NCBI GenBank assembly: GCA_022647765.1
Contig: JALCLH010000002.1
Coordinates: 248,001 to 312,000 of the forward strand
Reading direction: 5' to 3'
Length of the DNA stretch: 64,000 bases
Source: Acidipropionibacterium sp.
GTDB taxonomy: Bacteria; Actinomycetota; Actinomycetes; Propionibacteriales; Propionibacteriaceae
A model generated the notes under the pieces. The model was not told the origin of the DNA. It did no database searches and saw nothing but the letters and a program-made list of their open reading frames with translations. The position numbers and the translations under genes are program-made. Positions 8,193 through 17,254 of the stretch are shown piece after piece. The first letter of the stretch is position 1. Each line of letters begins with the position of its first letter.

Positions 8193-9215
8193 GCCAGAGT
8201 CACCGTGTCCTTGCCGCCGGTCAGACGATTCACCAGACCGACGATCCCGGCGAAGATCATCGTCATGAGGGCAATCACGACGCCCATCGCACATGCGACG
8301 CCGTACTGGCCCTTCTGGAAGGCGGACGGTGAACAACTGCTGGCTCATCACCAGGGTGGAGTTCCCGGGGCCGCCGAACGGATTCAGCACACTCATGTAG
8401 ACGAAGGCGTCGAGTGAGGCGATACCGAGGTAGATCCACGCAGTCTGGACATTGTCGCGAATGAGCGGGACCGTGATGGAGACCGCGGTACGGAACCGCC
8501 CGGCCCCATCGATTCTGGCCGCCTCGAAGATCTCGGCCGGAATCGACTTGATGCCGGCCACGAACAGCAGCATGTAGAAGCCGATGTAGGCCCAGATCAT
8601 GATGAACATCGAGATCGGCATGGCGGTCGATTTCTCACCGAGCCAGGCGAACTCCTTGGCTCCCGAGATCCCCACTCCGGTCAGCAGCCCGTTCACCAGG
8701 CCGTGCGACGGATCGAAGATCTGACCCCACATGAGGCCGATCACCACCGCCGGCACACAGTAGGGGAAGAAGGACACCACCCGGTAGAAACCGGAGTGAC
8801 CCAGGCCGCGGGTCTGGCCGTAACTCGAACCGGCCACGGTGAGCAGCACCGCCAGAACCAATGACAGCACGATGGTCACGATCGGCACCACGATCGCCAG
8901 GATGACGTTGTTGAGCATCGCCCGGGTGAACAGGTCGTCGGTGAGAATCTTGGTGTAATTCGCCAGCCCGACGAAGTCGAACATCGCCGAGAACCCACCC
9001 CAGTTGGTGAGCGAGTAGTAGAAGGCCTGAATGAACGGGGAGACCACGAACACCAGATAGACCACCAGCGGAAGGCCGAGAAAGACCGCGAAGAAACTGA
9101 CCTTGTCGAAGGTCCACTGACGCTTCCGGTGGCGCCTCGGCACGGCCATCGCACTCACCGGCGTGTCTTCCAACGCAACCCCGGCAGTAGCCCTCGGGGG
9201 AACGGATGCACTCAT
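8189..9215 (-). CDS. Carbohydrate ABC importer, permease (MalF-like), one frame break
   Basis: Partner permease, about 340 residues. Seen: transmembrane helices (VSFFAVFLGLPLVVYLVFVV, NVILAIVVPIVTIVLSLVLA, MFIMIWAYIGFYMLLFVAGI) and the coupling loop EIFEAARIDGAGRFRTA. Near 8325 the frame must shift to read AFQKGQYGVACAMGVVIAL and the last helix, ending ..DTVTLA with a stop overlapping the next ATG. Without the shift the ORF falsely runs into the MalG-like gene, which looks like a fusion but is not. It lies downstream of the binding-protein gene at 9348. Confidence 0.85.
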
Positions 9216-9347
9216 ATCTCAATCAATCTGCTGGGGGACGGAGAAGGGCCGCCCGGCCCGATCACAGGTCGGGCGGCCCTGGAGGAAGTCTCTGAAAGGT
9301 GTCCGGACGGCGGCACCGGCCCCGTCCGGACACCTTTCAGGCCAGGC

Positions 9348-10754
9348 TCACTTGATGGTGATCTTCTGCACCGAGGAGTCGTTGGCGACCTTGTCGGAGA
9401 TCTCCTGCATACCGCTGGTGAGCTGAGCCACCGACGACTTGCCGGCCAGGAAGTCGTTCCACAGCACCAGGTGCTCGGTGTTGACGCCGTAGTAGTCGAC
9501 CCACTGGATGCTGAACACCTTGTCGCCTGCGGCCTCGAGCATCTTGGTGAGGGAGACCAGCGCGGTCGAGCCGAAGCCGTCGGCGGGAACCGTGCCCTTG
9601 ACGACCGTCGGGGAGAGGATCGTCTTGGCGAAGTTCTTGGCAGCGGCCTCGGAGAGCATGGCGCGCATGAACTCCTTGCCGGCACCGGCGTTGACGCCCT
9701 GCTTCGGGAAGATGAAGGGCTCGCCGGGGGCGGCGTTCATCGCGTCGTAGCCCAGCTTCGCGGTGGCCGGGTCCAGCACGAACTCCGGGGTGCCGGTCAT
9801 CTTGAACCCGGCCTTGGTCTGCGACTTCATCTCGTTCTCGATCCACGAGCCCGAGGGGTACATGATCGCGGACTCGTCATTGGACCACTGGGCCTGGGCC
9901 GCGGTGAACTGGGTGCCGGCGCCGCCGGGCTTCATGAAGCCGGCGTCGATGATCTTCTTCAGCGCGGTGAGGGTCTGCTGAATGACCGGCTGCGACCAGG
10001 CCTTCGGCTTGAGGTTCTCGATCGCCAGCCGGACCTCGTCGCCGCCCTGCTTGTAGGCGGTGCCGAGAACCAGAGTGCGGTAGTAGCTGGCCGCCTCCTT
10101 GCCCCAGCAGAACAGGTACTTGCCCTTCTTCTTCGCATCCTCACCGAGCTTGTAGGCCTCGTCCCAGGTCTTCGGCGGGGTCCAGCCGTTGGCCTCGAAC
10201 AGGGAGGCCGAGTACCAGACCGCGAAACCGCTCATCACGTAGTTGAAGATGATGAACTTGTCGCTGCGGGTGCCCATCTCCTTGACGCCGGGGTACAGCG
10301 TGTCGGAGATCGTCTTGCCCTCGTAGTTCTTGGCCGACATGAGGTCGTCGAGAGTGTCCAGCTGAGTGACGATGGACGAGACGCCGATCGAATTGGCACC
10401 GGAATTGTCGATGACGTCCGGCGGGTTGCCGGCGACGAATCGGGGCTGCAGCTCCTGGGAGATGTTGTTGGAGGGCTTCACCGAGACGGTGAGCTTGGGG
10501 AACTTCTTCTTCATCTGCTCGCCGGCGAACTGGGCGTACGAGATGCCTTAGCCACCGTTGAAGATGACGGCATCGAGCTTGCCGTCCTCCTTGATGCCGA
10601 ATGGGTTGTCCGCGGACTTCGCGCCGGCGGCGGGAGCCGAGGAGGCACTGCTGCCACCACCGCCACCGGCCGCGCACGAGGCCAGAGGAACCGCGACTGC
10701 TGCCGCAGCTGCGCTCTTGAGGAATCCTCGCCGATTGAAGGACGACTGGGTCAT
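9348..10754 (-). CDS. Sugar-binding lipoprotein with an in-frame UAA stop
   Basis: Extracytoplasmic solute-binding protein of the CUT1 type, resembling NgcE/N-acetylglucosamine-class receptors. Residues 1-30 carry a Tat-like RRGFLK motif, a hydrophobic Ala/Val stretch and lipobox LASC, so it should be a lipid-anchored receptor for the permeases at 7299-9215. Codon 69 is TAA at 10548-10550, in FNGG*GISYAQFAG; TAC/TAT (Tyr) is the likely ancestor. The same frame then continues intact for 399 codons to KITIK. This is a base substitution, not an indel, so it may be a true nonsense mutation, or an error. Confidence 0.85.
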
Positions 10755-11220
10755 GTCTCTCTCCTTGGTTCAAGCTCACCCACGCTGGCGAGCAATGCGA
10801 CTCATCGCTCAGTGCTCTCAGGAGGGCCCTGCGTCCTGAACAGTAGTGAGACCCCATCGTTGGGTACAAGCAGCACTGGGCGTTGCAACCTAACCGTTAC
10901 GTCGCGCTCACATGGTGTGTCATCAAGGGCCTCCACCGCACCGATTCGATCGAAGTAGATGAGCGTTCTGCTCATCGGTATTGCTCGTTTCACAATCGGG
11001 TCCTCACTCGAAGAGTGCTGTCATCGCCCGGTAGGCCGATCATCCACCGCCACCGCCGAACCTCCTCCGATGAGCGGTAGATGAGCGAAGTCGTCGGAGA
11101 CGACGGTCGCGCGAACCCTGCACCGGGACCTGCCTCGACCACACCGCCGTTCAGCCACACCGCAGTTCAGCCACCTCGCAGTTCGACCACAACCCGGCGC
11201 CTGGTGGCAGGATCATCGCC
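10755..11220. promoter_or_regulatory. Regulatory intergenic region with palindromic operator candidate
   Basis: It lies between the sugar-importer operon and the patatin gene, which diverge. Perfect palindrome GATGAGC-N5-GCTCATC at 10958-10976; two further GATGAGCG half-sites are near 11068-11086. Such sites suit a LacI-type sugar regulator (inference); no regulator gene is adjacent. No convincing ORF is seen here. Confidence 0.5.
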
Positions 11221-12102
11221 ATGGGACCTTTCACCGTCGACGACGTCGCCCTGGTGCTCGAGGGCGGCGGGATGCGCGCCAGCTACTCCGCCGCTGTCAT
11301 CGTCAAACTTCTGCGCGAGCGGGTGAAGTTCCCGCATGTCTCCGGGATCTCGGCCGGCTCGTCTCACCTGTCGAACTACCTGTCCAACGACCCGCAGCGC
11401 GCCCGGGCATGCTTCGTGGACTTCTCCGGCGACCCGAAGGTCGGCAGCCTGTGGACCTTCGCCACCGGCCGGGGCCTGTTCGACGCCGACTACATCTATC
11501 AGCACACCTGCGCGCCCGGCGAGGCGCTGCCCTACGACTACGCCGCCTTCCAGGCGAATCCGGCGGCGATGCGAGTCGGGGCGACGCGCACCTCAGACGG
11601 CACCCAGCGCTGGTTCGGCCGCGACGACGTCGGCTCGATGAGCGAACTGATGACCATCATCCAGGCCTCTTCGACGATGCCGGGACTGATGCCGCCGGTG
11701 ACGATCGACGGGGTGGAGTACGTCGACGGGGCGATCGGCCCCAACGGCGGCATCCCGCTGGACATCGCCCGCGCCGACGGCTTCGAGAGGTTCGCCGTGG
11801 TGATGACCCGCACCCGCAGCTACGTCAAGGCCCCGCCCCGGGACGTCCGGGCACTCAACCGGATCTTCCGACGCCGTCCGGCGGTGGCCGAGGCGGTGGC
11901 CGGCCGGTGGCGCCGCTACAACGCCACCCGCGAGGAGCTGTTCGATCTGGAGAGCGACGGCCGCGCGGTGCTGTTCTTCCCCGACACGATGCCGATCAAC
12001 AACCGGGAGCGCAGCGTGGCGAAACTACGCCGCTGCTACGGCCTGGGGATGGGGCAGATCAACCGCGAGTGGCCGCGCTGGCGGGAGTTCCTCGGGATCT
12101 GA
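11221..12102 (+). CDS. Patatin-like phospholipase
   Basis: A 293-residue protein of the bacterial patatin/RssA-YlbK group. Seen: the glycine-rich oxyanion motif LEGGGMRASYSA (residues 14-25), the nucleophile elbow GISAGSS (serine near residue 45) and the catalytic Asp in DGAIGPNGGIPL (near residues 163-174). This is the complete Ser-Asp dyad of patatins, so hydrolysis of acyl esters is expected, though the substrate is unknown. No signal peptide; probably cytoplasmic or membrane-associated. The frame is intact and the gene stands alone, convergent with hisC. Confidence 0.88.
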   Translation: MGPFTVDDVALVLEGGGMRASYSAAVIVKLLRERVKFPHVSGISAGSSHLSNYLSNDPQRARACFVDFSGDPKVGSLWTFATGRGLFDADYIYQHTCAPGEALPYDYAAFQANPAAMRVGATRTSDGTQRWFGRDDVGSMSELMTIIQASSTMPGLMPPVTIDGVEYVDGAIGPNGGIPLDIARADGFERFAVVMTRTRSYVKAPPRDVRALNRIFRRRPAVAEAVAGRWRRYNATREELFDLESDGRAVLFFPDTMPINNRERSVAKLRRCYGLGMGQINREWPRWREFLGI

Positions 12103-12141
12103 GGGGGTCCGAAAAATTCCGGAAGAGGCTCGACAGAAGAT

Positions 12142-12220
12142 ACTGCGACTTCAACCGGAACCGACTCCCGCAGCGCGCCCAGGCGCACCCCGGGCTCGGG
12201 GTCTTGTCACTTTTCGCAGT
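12142..12220. terminator. Weak inverted repeat between convergent genes
   Basis: ACTGCGA (12142-12148) and TCGCAGT (12214-12220), 79 bp end to end, lie in the 147-bp gap between the patatin and aminotransferase genes. The interior is GC-rich with local pairing. It could be a degenerate relative of the 70-80-bp palindromes or a bidirectional terminator; evidence is thin. Confidence 0.35.
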
Positions 12221-12249
12221 GTCGACCCCGGACCCGGTCAGAAAACCCT

Positions 12250-13347
12250 TCAGACTGCCGGAACCGGCGCGCCCTTGACGGCCTTCGCAAGGGCGGCCAG
12301 GCCGCGATCGTTCTCCGCCGGGCTGCCGATCGACAGCCGGATCCCCTCGCCCTGCCAGCAGCGCGCGAAGACGTGCTCCTCCCGCAGCACCCCGTCGATC
12401 CGGGCGGTGTCGTCCCCGGTGGCCAGCCACACGAAGTTCGCCTGGGAGTCCCCGACCGACCAGCCCTGGCCGCGCAGCTCCTCGGTGACCCGGCCGCGCT
12501 CGGCCACGATCCTCTCGACCCGCTCGGTGAGCTCGTCCTCGTGCTCCAGGGAGGCCAGCGCGGCCCGCTGGGCGACCCCGCTCACCGCGAACGGCACGGC
12601 CACCCGGCGCAGGTCGTCGCACAGATCCACCGACCCGATCCCGAAGCCGATCCTCAGACCGGCCAGACCATAGGCCTTGGAGAAGGTCTGCAGGGCGATC
12701 ACATTGGGGTGCCTGGCGACCATCTCGACACCGGAGACCGCGTGCGGGTCCCGGTTGAAGTGGACATAGGCCTCGTCGATGGCGACGACGACGTTCTCGG
12801 GCACCCGGGCCAGGAAACGCTCCACCTCCTCGGCGCCGAGGGTGGTGCCGGTGGGATTGTTCGGGGTGCACAGCAGGATCAGCCGGGTGCGGTCGGTGAT
12901 CGCCGCGGCCATCGCGTCCAGGTCGTGATGCAGGTCGGCGGTGAGCGGGACGGGCACCGGCGTCGCCCCCGACACCACGGTGAGGATGGGATACGCCTCG
13001 AAGGACCGCCAGGCGAAGATCACCTCGTCGCCGGCTCCGGCGACGGCGTGGATGAGCTGGCTGGCGACCTCCACCGATCCGGCGCCCACCGCCACCTGCT
13101 CGGGGGTGACGCCGTGCCGGGCGGCGATCGCTGCGCGCAGCGGCTCGGCGCCCATCGACGGGTACCGGTTGAATCCGCTGAGCGGATCGCTCATCTGCGC
13201 GGCGATCTCGGAGACGACCGAGGGCAGCGGCGGATAGGGGTTCTCATTGGAGGAGAGCTTGACGGCGTCCGCCCCCTCGGCGGCCCCCTGCTTGTAGGCC
13301 GGCAGTGACCGCACCACGTCGCGTCTTTCGCTCAACCGATCGCTCAA
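12250..13347 (-). CDS. hisC: Histidinol-phosphate/aromatic aminotransferase family
   Basis: A 365-residue PLP aminotransferase. Seen: KLSSNENPYPPLPSV near the N-terminus, GAGSVEVASQLIHA, the LLCTPNNPTGTTLG block, AIDEAYVHFN (cofactor Asp), and the Schiff-base lysine in LQTFSKAYGLAGLRIGFGI. The C-terminal GEGIRLSIGS supplies the substrate-carboxylate arginine. The family includes true HisC and the aromatic aminotransferase Pat; with no histidine genes nearby, Pat is a real alternative. A GGAG-type ribosome site precedes the ATG. The frame is intact. Confidence 0.85.
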   Translation of the reverse strand: MSDRLSERRDVVRSLPAYKQGAAEGADAVKLSSNENPYPPLPSVVSEIAAQMSDPLSGFNRYPSMGAEPLRAAIAARHGVTPEQVAVGAGSVEVASQLIHAVAGAGDEVIFAWRSFEAYPILTVVSGATPVPVPLTADLHHDLDAMAAAITDRTRLILLCTPNNPTGTTLGAEEVERFLARVPENVVVAIDEAYVHFNRDPHAVSGVEMVARHPNVIALQTFSKAYGLAGLRIGFGIGSVDLCDDLRRVAVPFAVSGVAQRAALASLEHEDELTERVERIVAERGRVTEELRGQGWSVGDSQANFVWLATGDDTARIDGVLREEHVFARCWQGEGIRLSIGSPAENDRGLAALAKAVKGAPVPAV

Positions 13348-13470
13348 CGACCTTCTCCTCCACCTCGGGACGCCCTCAACGGGACTCGCCCCGAGCTTTT
13401 CACACCGCGACCGTGAAGCGCCACGGGGGCCGCCGGACCCGATGCACCGCTTTGACGCGCCGTTCTCCGA

Positions 13471-15003
13471 TCAGTGCTCCGGCCGAGTATTCGCGCGGCC
13501 TGGAATGGCGAAGGAGAAGCCGGCGGCGACGAGCGCGGCGACGCCGCCGACCAGCAGGGCGGTGACGAAGCCGCCCTGGGTCGGAACTGCGTGACCTCCG
13601 ATCGGCTGCGTCATGGAGGCCAGCAGGATGCCGATGACCGCGGCCGAGGAGGTCGTTCCCAGCGAGCGCATCAGAGCGTTGAAACCGTTGGCCGCCGCCT
13701 TCTGCTGCGCCGGGACCCCACCCATGATGAGAGCGGGCATCGCCCCGAAAGCCAGTCCGGTGCCGCAGCCCGCGATCCCGGCCGCCGCCGAGAGCAGGAT
13801 GAGGGTGAGAACGACCGGGCCTCCGGCGTCTCCCGGAGCCCTGTTGCCCACCGTGGCGAGAATGAGTGCGGCCAGCCCGTAGCCGGCGGCGATCACGAGG
13901 TTGGCCAGCATCAGAGTCGTCCTGGGGCCCCGGCACCTGCTGAGCCGGGCGCCGGGGGTGGAGACGATGAACATGCCGAGTCCCATCGGGGCGATCCACA
14001 GGCCCATCTGGAACATGCCCTGACCGAGCCCGTAGCCGAGATCCACCGGCAGCTGCATGACCTGGGGGAGGATGAGGTTCATCGCGTACATCGCGAACCC
14101 GACGAGGATCGATGCCAGATTGGTCAGCAGAACGACCGGCCTGCCGGTGGTCCGCAGATCGACCAGCGGCTGGGAGCGTCCAAGCTCATATCGGCCCCAG
14201 GCCAGCAGCACCACAACGGCGACGGCCAGGCAGCCGATCGTGAGGGCGCTCCGCCACCCCCACTCGGCCCCCTTCGAGACGCCGAGCAGCAGGGCGACGA
14301 GTCCGATGGCCAGCCCGACCGCGCCGACGGCGTCGAATCTGCCGGAGGTCCGGGGTCTGCGACCGGCCGGCAGGGCGCGCCACAGAGCGACGGCCGCAAT
14401 GGCGGCCGCCACCGCCGTCGCCCAGAACAGCACCCTCCAGTTGGCGAACTGAGTGACCGCTGCGGCGATCGGCAGGCCGAGCGCCCCGCCGATGCCCATC
14501 GAGGAGCTCATCAGCGCGATGGCGCTGCCCACCCGCCCCGGCGGCAGCACGTCGTGCAGCAGGGAGATCCCCAACGGGACCATGCCGTTCGCCAGTCCCT
14601 GGAGAGCCCGGCCCAGGATCATCGGCAGCAGGCTGGTCGACACCGCGCACAGGGCCGAGCCGAGGATGAACGGAGTGATCGCGACCAGCAGGATGCGCTT
14701 CTTGCCGTACATATCGCCGAGACGACCCAGCACCGGCGTCGAGACCGCACCCGCGAGCAGCGTGACGGTGACGATCCAGGAGGTGTTGGCCGCCGAGGTC
14801 GAGAAGATCAGCGGCAGTTGCCCGAGGATCGGGACGACGAGGGTCTGCGCAAGGGAGACGACGATGCCGGTGAGGGCCAGCACGCCGATGATCAGGCTGT
14901 CGCTCTGCCCGGAGCGCTGCGCCATGTCGGTGCCGGTGTGCGCGGTGGAGGGAGACGAGGCAGAACCTCCGGCTGGGAGAGGCGCCCGAGGATCAGAAGA
15001 CAT
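13471..15003 (-). CDS. DHA2-family MFS drug exporter
   Basis: About 510 residues with 14 predicted membrane helices, a proton-driven multidrug efflux pump of the DHA2 (14-TMS) group. Seen: motif A-like GRLGDMYGKKRIL between helices 2 and 3; the motif C-like region GIGGALGLPIAAAV in helix 5; and a central cytoplasmic loop after helix 6. ATG 15003 (MSSDPRAPLP) is preferred to the one at 15018 because the latter lies in the operator palindrome. It is divergent from the MarR gene at 15066, which probably represses it. The last residues overlap nothing. The frame is intact. Confidence 0.87.
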   Translation of the reverse strand: MSSDPRAPLPAGGSASSPSTAHTGTDMAQRSGQSDSLIIGVLALTGIVVSLAQTLVVPILGQLPLIFSTSAANTSWIVTVTLLAGAVSTPVLGRLGDMYGKKRILLVAITPFILGSALCAVSTSLLPMILGRALQGLANGMVPLGISLLHDVLPPGRVGSAIALMSSSMGIGGALGLPIAAAVTQFANWRVLFWATAVAAAIAAVALWRALPAGRRPRTSGRFDAVGAVGLAIGLVALLLGVSKGAEWGWRSALTIGCLAVAVVVLLAWGRYELGRSQPLVDLRTTGRPVVLLTNLASILVGFAMYAMNLILPQVMQLPVDLGYGLGQGMFQMGLWIAPMGLGMFIVSTPGARLSRCRGPRTTLMLANLVIAAGYGLAALILATVGNRAPGDAGGPVVLTLILLSAAAGIAGCGTGLAFGAMPALIMGGVPAQQKAAANGFNALMRSLGTTSSAAVIGILLASMTQPIGGHAVPTQGGFVTALLVGGVAALVAAGFSFAIPGRANTRPEH

Positions 15004-15018
15004 GTATGTAGCATACAT
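15002..15018. promoter_or_regulatory. Operator between efflux pump and MarR gene
   Basis: ATGTATG-TAG-CATACAT, perfect 7-bp arms with a 3-bp spacer, covers the start of the pump gene in the 62-bp divergent gap. The size and AT-rich arms fit a MarR dimer site; binding of the neighbouring regulator is inferred from position. Confidence 0.65.
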
Positions 15019-15065
15019 TCACTATGTACGATGCAAATTCGGCTTCGGTGTGTCAGGGTGGACGC

Positions 15066-15614
15066 ATGTCTGATGCTGACCCGATCGCCGTCATCGAGTA
15101 CGAGTCTCTGGTCTTCGGCCGCCATCTCCCCGACTTCGCAGGGCCGCGGCGACGCGGCGGCGTCCTGGACCAGAGCGCCTACACGCTGCTGAGCATCCTG
15201 GACGCCGCCGGCGCTCAGAGCATCGGTGATCTGAGCGCCACAACGGGGTTGGACGCCTCAACACTGCACCGGCAGACCGCCGCCCTGGTCCGCCACGGCT
15301 ACGCCGAGCGAATCGCGGATCGGGACGGCGGTATCGCACGTCGGTTCCAGATGACGGCGCTGGGCTCGCAGATGCTCTCGGAGGAGCGCCGGCTTACCCG
15401 AGAAGCCCTTGGACGCCTTCTCGCGGACTGGGATGAGGCCGATCGGGTGGCCTTCGGCACCCTTCTCGGTCGGATGAACCGGGCCGTGGAGTCGCGGTTC
15501 GGCCGTCATTGGCCGCGTCCGGAGCACTCCTCCGGCCCGACCGACCAACCGACCATGAAGCGGCCTCACCCCAGTCTCGGCCAGAAGGCCGACCCTAGGC
15601 CGTCATCGATCTGA
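15066..15614 (+). CDS. MarR-family regulator
   Basis: A 182-residue winged-helix regulator. Seen: LDQSAYTLLSILDAAGAQSI, the recognition-helix region LSATTGLDASTLHRQTAALV (residues about 56-75), and the wing YAERIADRDGGIARRFQMT, a D-x-R-x6-R wing typical of MarR. It probably represses the divergent DHA2 pump and responds to its substrate. ATG 15066 is chosen for the AGGGTGG site upstream and because the earlier in-frame ATG at 15024 falls near the operator. The C-terminal 40 residues are low-complexity and probably disordered. Convergent with the ArsR gene. Confidence 0.87.
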   Translation: MSDADPIAVIEYESLVFGRHLPDFAGPRRRGGVLDQSAYTLLSILDAAGAQSIGDLSATTGLDASTLHRQTAALVRHGYAERIADRDGGIARRFQMTALGSQMLSEERRLTREALGRLLADWDEADRVAFGTLLGRMNRAVESRFGRHWPRPEHSSGPTDQPTMKRPHPSLGQKADPRPSSI

Positions 15615-15632
15615 CGGCCGTGGTGACTGCGA

Positions 15633-16286
15633 TCAGTGCTCGTCGTAATGGTCGCCGTCCAGCGCGTGGCGGTGACCCTCGTGAACGTAGTCGACGTGAT
15701 CGCCGTGCTGAACGGCCTCGTGACCGCAGCCCGGACCGTGCTGGTGCTCGGCGACGGAGTGCTCGGCCTTGTGCTCGGGCTGGGAGCCGTGCTCGTCGTA
15801 GTGGTCGCCGTCCAGCGCGTGCAGGTGGCCGTCGTGCACGTAGTCGACGTGGTCGCCGTGCTGAACGGTCTGGTGGCCGCAGCCCGGGCCGTGCTGGTGC
15901 TCGGCGACGGTGTGCTCGGCGTGGATGTCAATGGTGGTCATGATGGTTCCCTCTCGATCAGAGTTGCTGATGTCTGCGTCAGGAACAGCCTCGGTCACAT
16001 GCACGAGGGCATCGTCGAGGACGTGCACCACGTGGCGATCCGCCATCTGGTAGACGACCTTGCGACCATCCCGCCTGGACAGCACGAGACCGCGATCCGC
16101 CAGGACGCGCAGATGCTGCGACGTCAACGGCTGACTGAGTCCCAGGCTGTCCGCCAGGTCGGAGACCGAGCGGGGCTGTTCCATCAACTCGAGCAGGAGC
16201 CGAACGCGCCATCGATTGCCGAGCGCCCGGAACAGGCGCACGGTGTCGTCGATGTCGCGTTCATCCCTGCTCATGGAGTCCATCAT
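15633..16286 (-). CDS. ArsR-type metal regulator fused to duplicated His-rich domain
   Basis: Residues 1-115 form an ArsR/SmtB winged helix (LFRALGNRWRVRLLLELM, VSDLADSLGLSQPLTSQHLR, wing RRDGRKVVYQM). The frame runs on without a stop into two near-identical 50-residue repeats with HGPGCGH, VQHGDHVDYVH and HALDGDHYDEH, rich in His, Asp and Cys and plausibly Zn/Ni/Cu-binding. The repeats also match at the DNA level (15633-15785 and 15790-15940), so the duplication is recent. An internal ATG at codon 116 is preceded by GAGGGA, so the His-rich part may also be made alone. Proteins like this half occur as separate genes beside ArsR regulators. Confidence 0.85.
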   Translation of the reverse strand: MMDSMSRDERDIDDTVRLFRALGNRWRVRLLLELMEQPRSVSDLADSLGLSQPLTSQHLRVLADRGLVLSRRDGRKVVYQMADRHVVHVLDDALVHVTEAVPDADISNSDREGTIMTTIDIHAEHTVAEHQHGPGCGHQTVQHGDHVDYVHDGHLHALDGDHYDEHGSQPEHKAEHSVAEHQHGPGCGHEAVQHGDHVDYVHEGHRHALDGDHYDEH

Positions 16287-16346
16287 GCCTCACCCATGCA
16301 ACTATTGCAATATGTTTATTGAAGTTACTTTTCCCAGACGCAGGGC

Positions 16347-17156
16347 TCAGGCGGAGACGACGACGTGCCGCTTGGGCTCGACCCCCTCGGACTCGCTGGT
16401 GAGACCGGCGGCGGCCACCGCGTCGTGGATGATCTTCCGCTCGAAGGGATTCATCGGGGCCAGGTGCGCGGGCTCGCCGGTCTCCTTCACCGAGGCGATC
16501 GCCTCGGTGGCCAGGATGAGCAGCTCCTTGCGGCGGGCGTCGCGGAATCCCGCGACGTCCAGCATCAGCCGCGACCGGTGACCGGTCTCGGTCATCACCG
16601 CGAGACGGGCGAGCTCCTGGAGCGCCTCCAGCACCTTGCCGTCGGCCCCGACCAGGACCTGGGAGTCGGTGACGATCGAGACGTGGGCCCGGCCGGCCTC
16701 GACATAGGTGTCGATGTCGCCGTCCAGATCCGCGATGTCGAGGAGCTCCTCGAGGTAGTCGGCGGCGATATCGCCCTCCTCGTCGAGGGGGTCGATCTCC
16801 TCCTCGTCGTCCTCATCCTCGGTCTCGACGTCCTTGTCCTCGACGTCCTTGTCCTCGACGTCCTTGTCCTCAATGGCATCGGCACTCGCGGCAGCGGTGC
16901 CGACGGCGTCTGTGCCGGTCGCGCCGGGAGTCGACTCGGCGTCCTCCCCCGGCTCGGCAGCGGACTCGGGGACGCCGTTCTCCGCCCCGGCTCCGGCAGG
17001 CGCCTCAGTCGTCACGGCGTCTGCGGGGGCCTCGGTCGGGACGGCGTCGGCAACCGGCTCGCTGGTCTCAGGGGCGACCGACTCCTCACTCTTCTCCTGC
17101 GGATCCAACTGATCGACCTGGCCGGCAGCCACCGGCTCAGCACTCTCTTCGCTCAT
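16347..17156 (-). CDS. jag: Jag/KhpB-type RNA-binding protein (KH-R3H)
   Basis: About 269 residues. The N-terminal half is an acidic, Ala/Glu/Asp-rich disordered region with three repeats of EDKDV. The C-terminal half has the KH domain (HVSIVTDSQVLVGADGKVLEAL) and the R3H domain (MNPFERKIIHDAVAAAGL). It binds RNA and normally follows yidC, as here. ATG 17156 (MSEESAEPV) is chosen; 17171 is a weaker alternative. The usual next gene, rsmG, is not downstream but at 50.6 kb, which marks one end of the rearranged origin block. Confidence 0.92.
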   Translation of the reverse strand: MSEESAEPVAAGQVDQLDPQEKSEESVAPETSEPVADAVPTEAPADAVTTEAPAGAGAENGVPESAAEPGEDAESTPGATGTDAVGTAAASADAIEDKDVEDKDVEDKDVETEDEDDEEEIDPLDEEGDIAADYLEELLDIADLDGDIDTYVEAGRAHVSIVTDSQVLVGADGKVLEALQELARLAVMTETGHRSRLMLDVAGFRDARRKELLILATEAIASVKETGEPAHLAPMNPFERKIIHDAVAAAGLTSESEGVEPKRHVVVSA

Positions 17157-17254
17157 GAATGGTTCCTTCATCTAGCGGGCAGGCGCCCGCGAACTGGTGG
17201 CGACCTCGTGATCGCCGAAGACTACGGAGTTCCGACCACAACCCGACGACAGCG

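Noticed and set aside
7299-9215. Single 638-residue ORF looking like a fused double permease
   Set aside because: The second half begins with its own ATG, and an alternative frame after about 8325 restores the normal end of the first permease with an ATGA overlap; the fusion is a frame-break artefact.
9129-10958. 609-residue plus-strand ORF over the sugar-binding protein
   Set aside because: No family features, antisense to a clear Tat-lipoprotein receptor; high-GC shadow.
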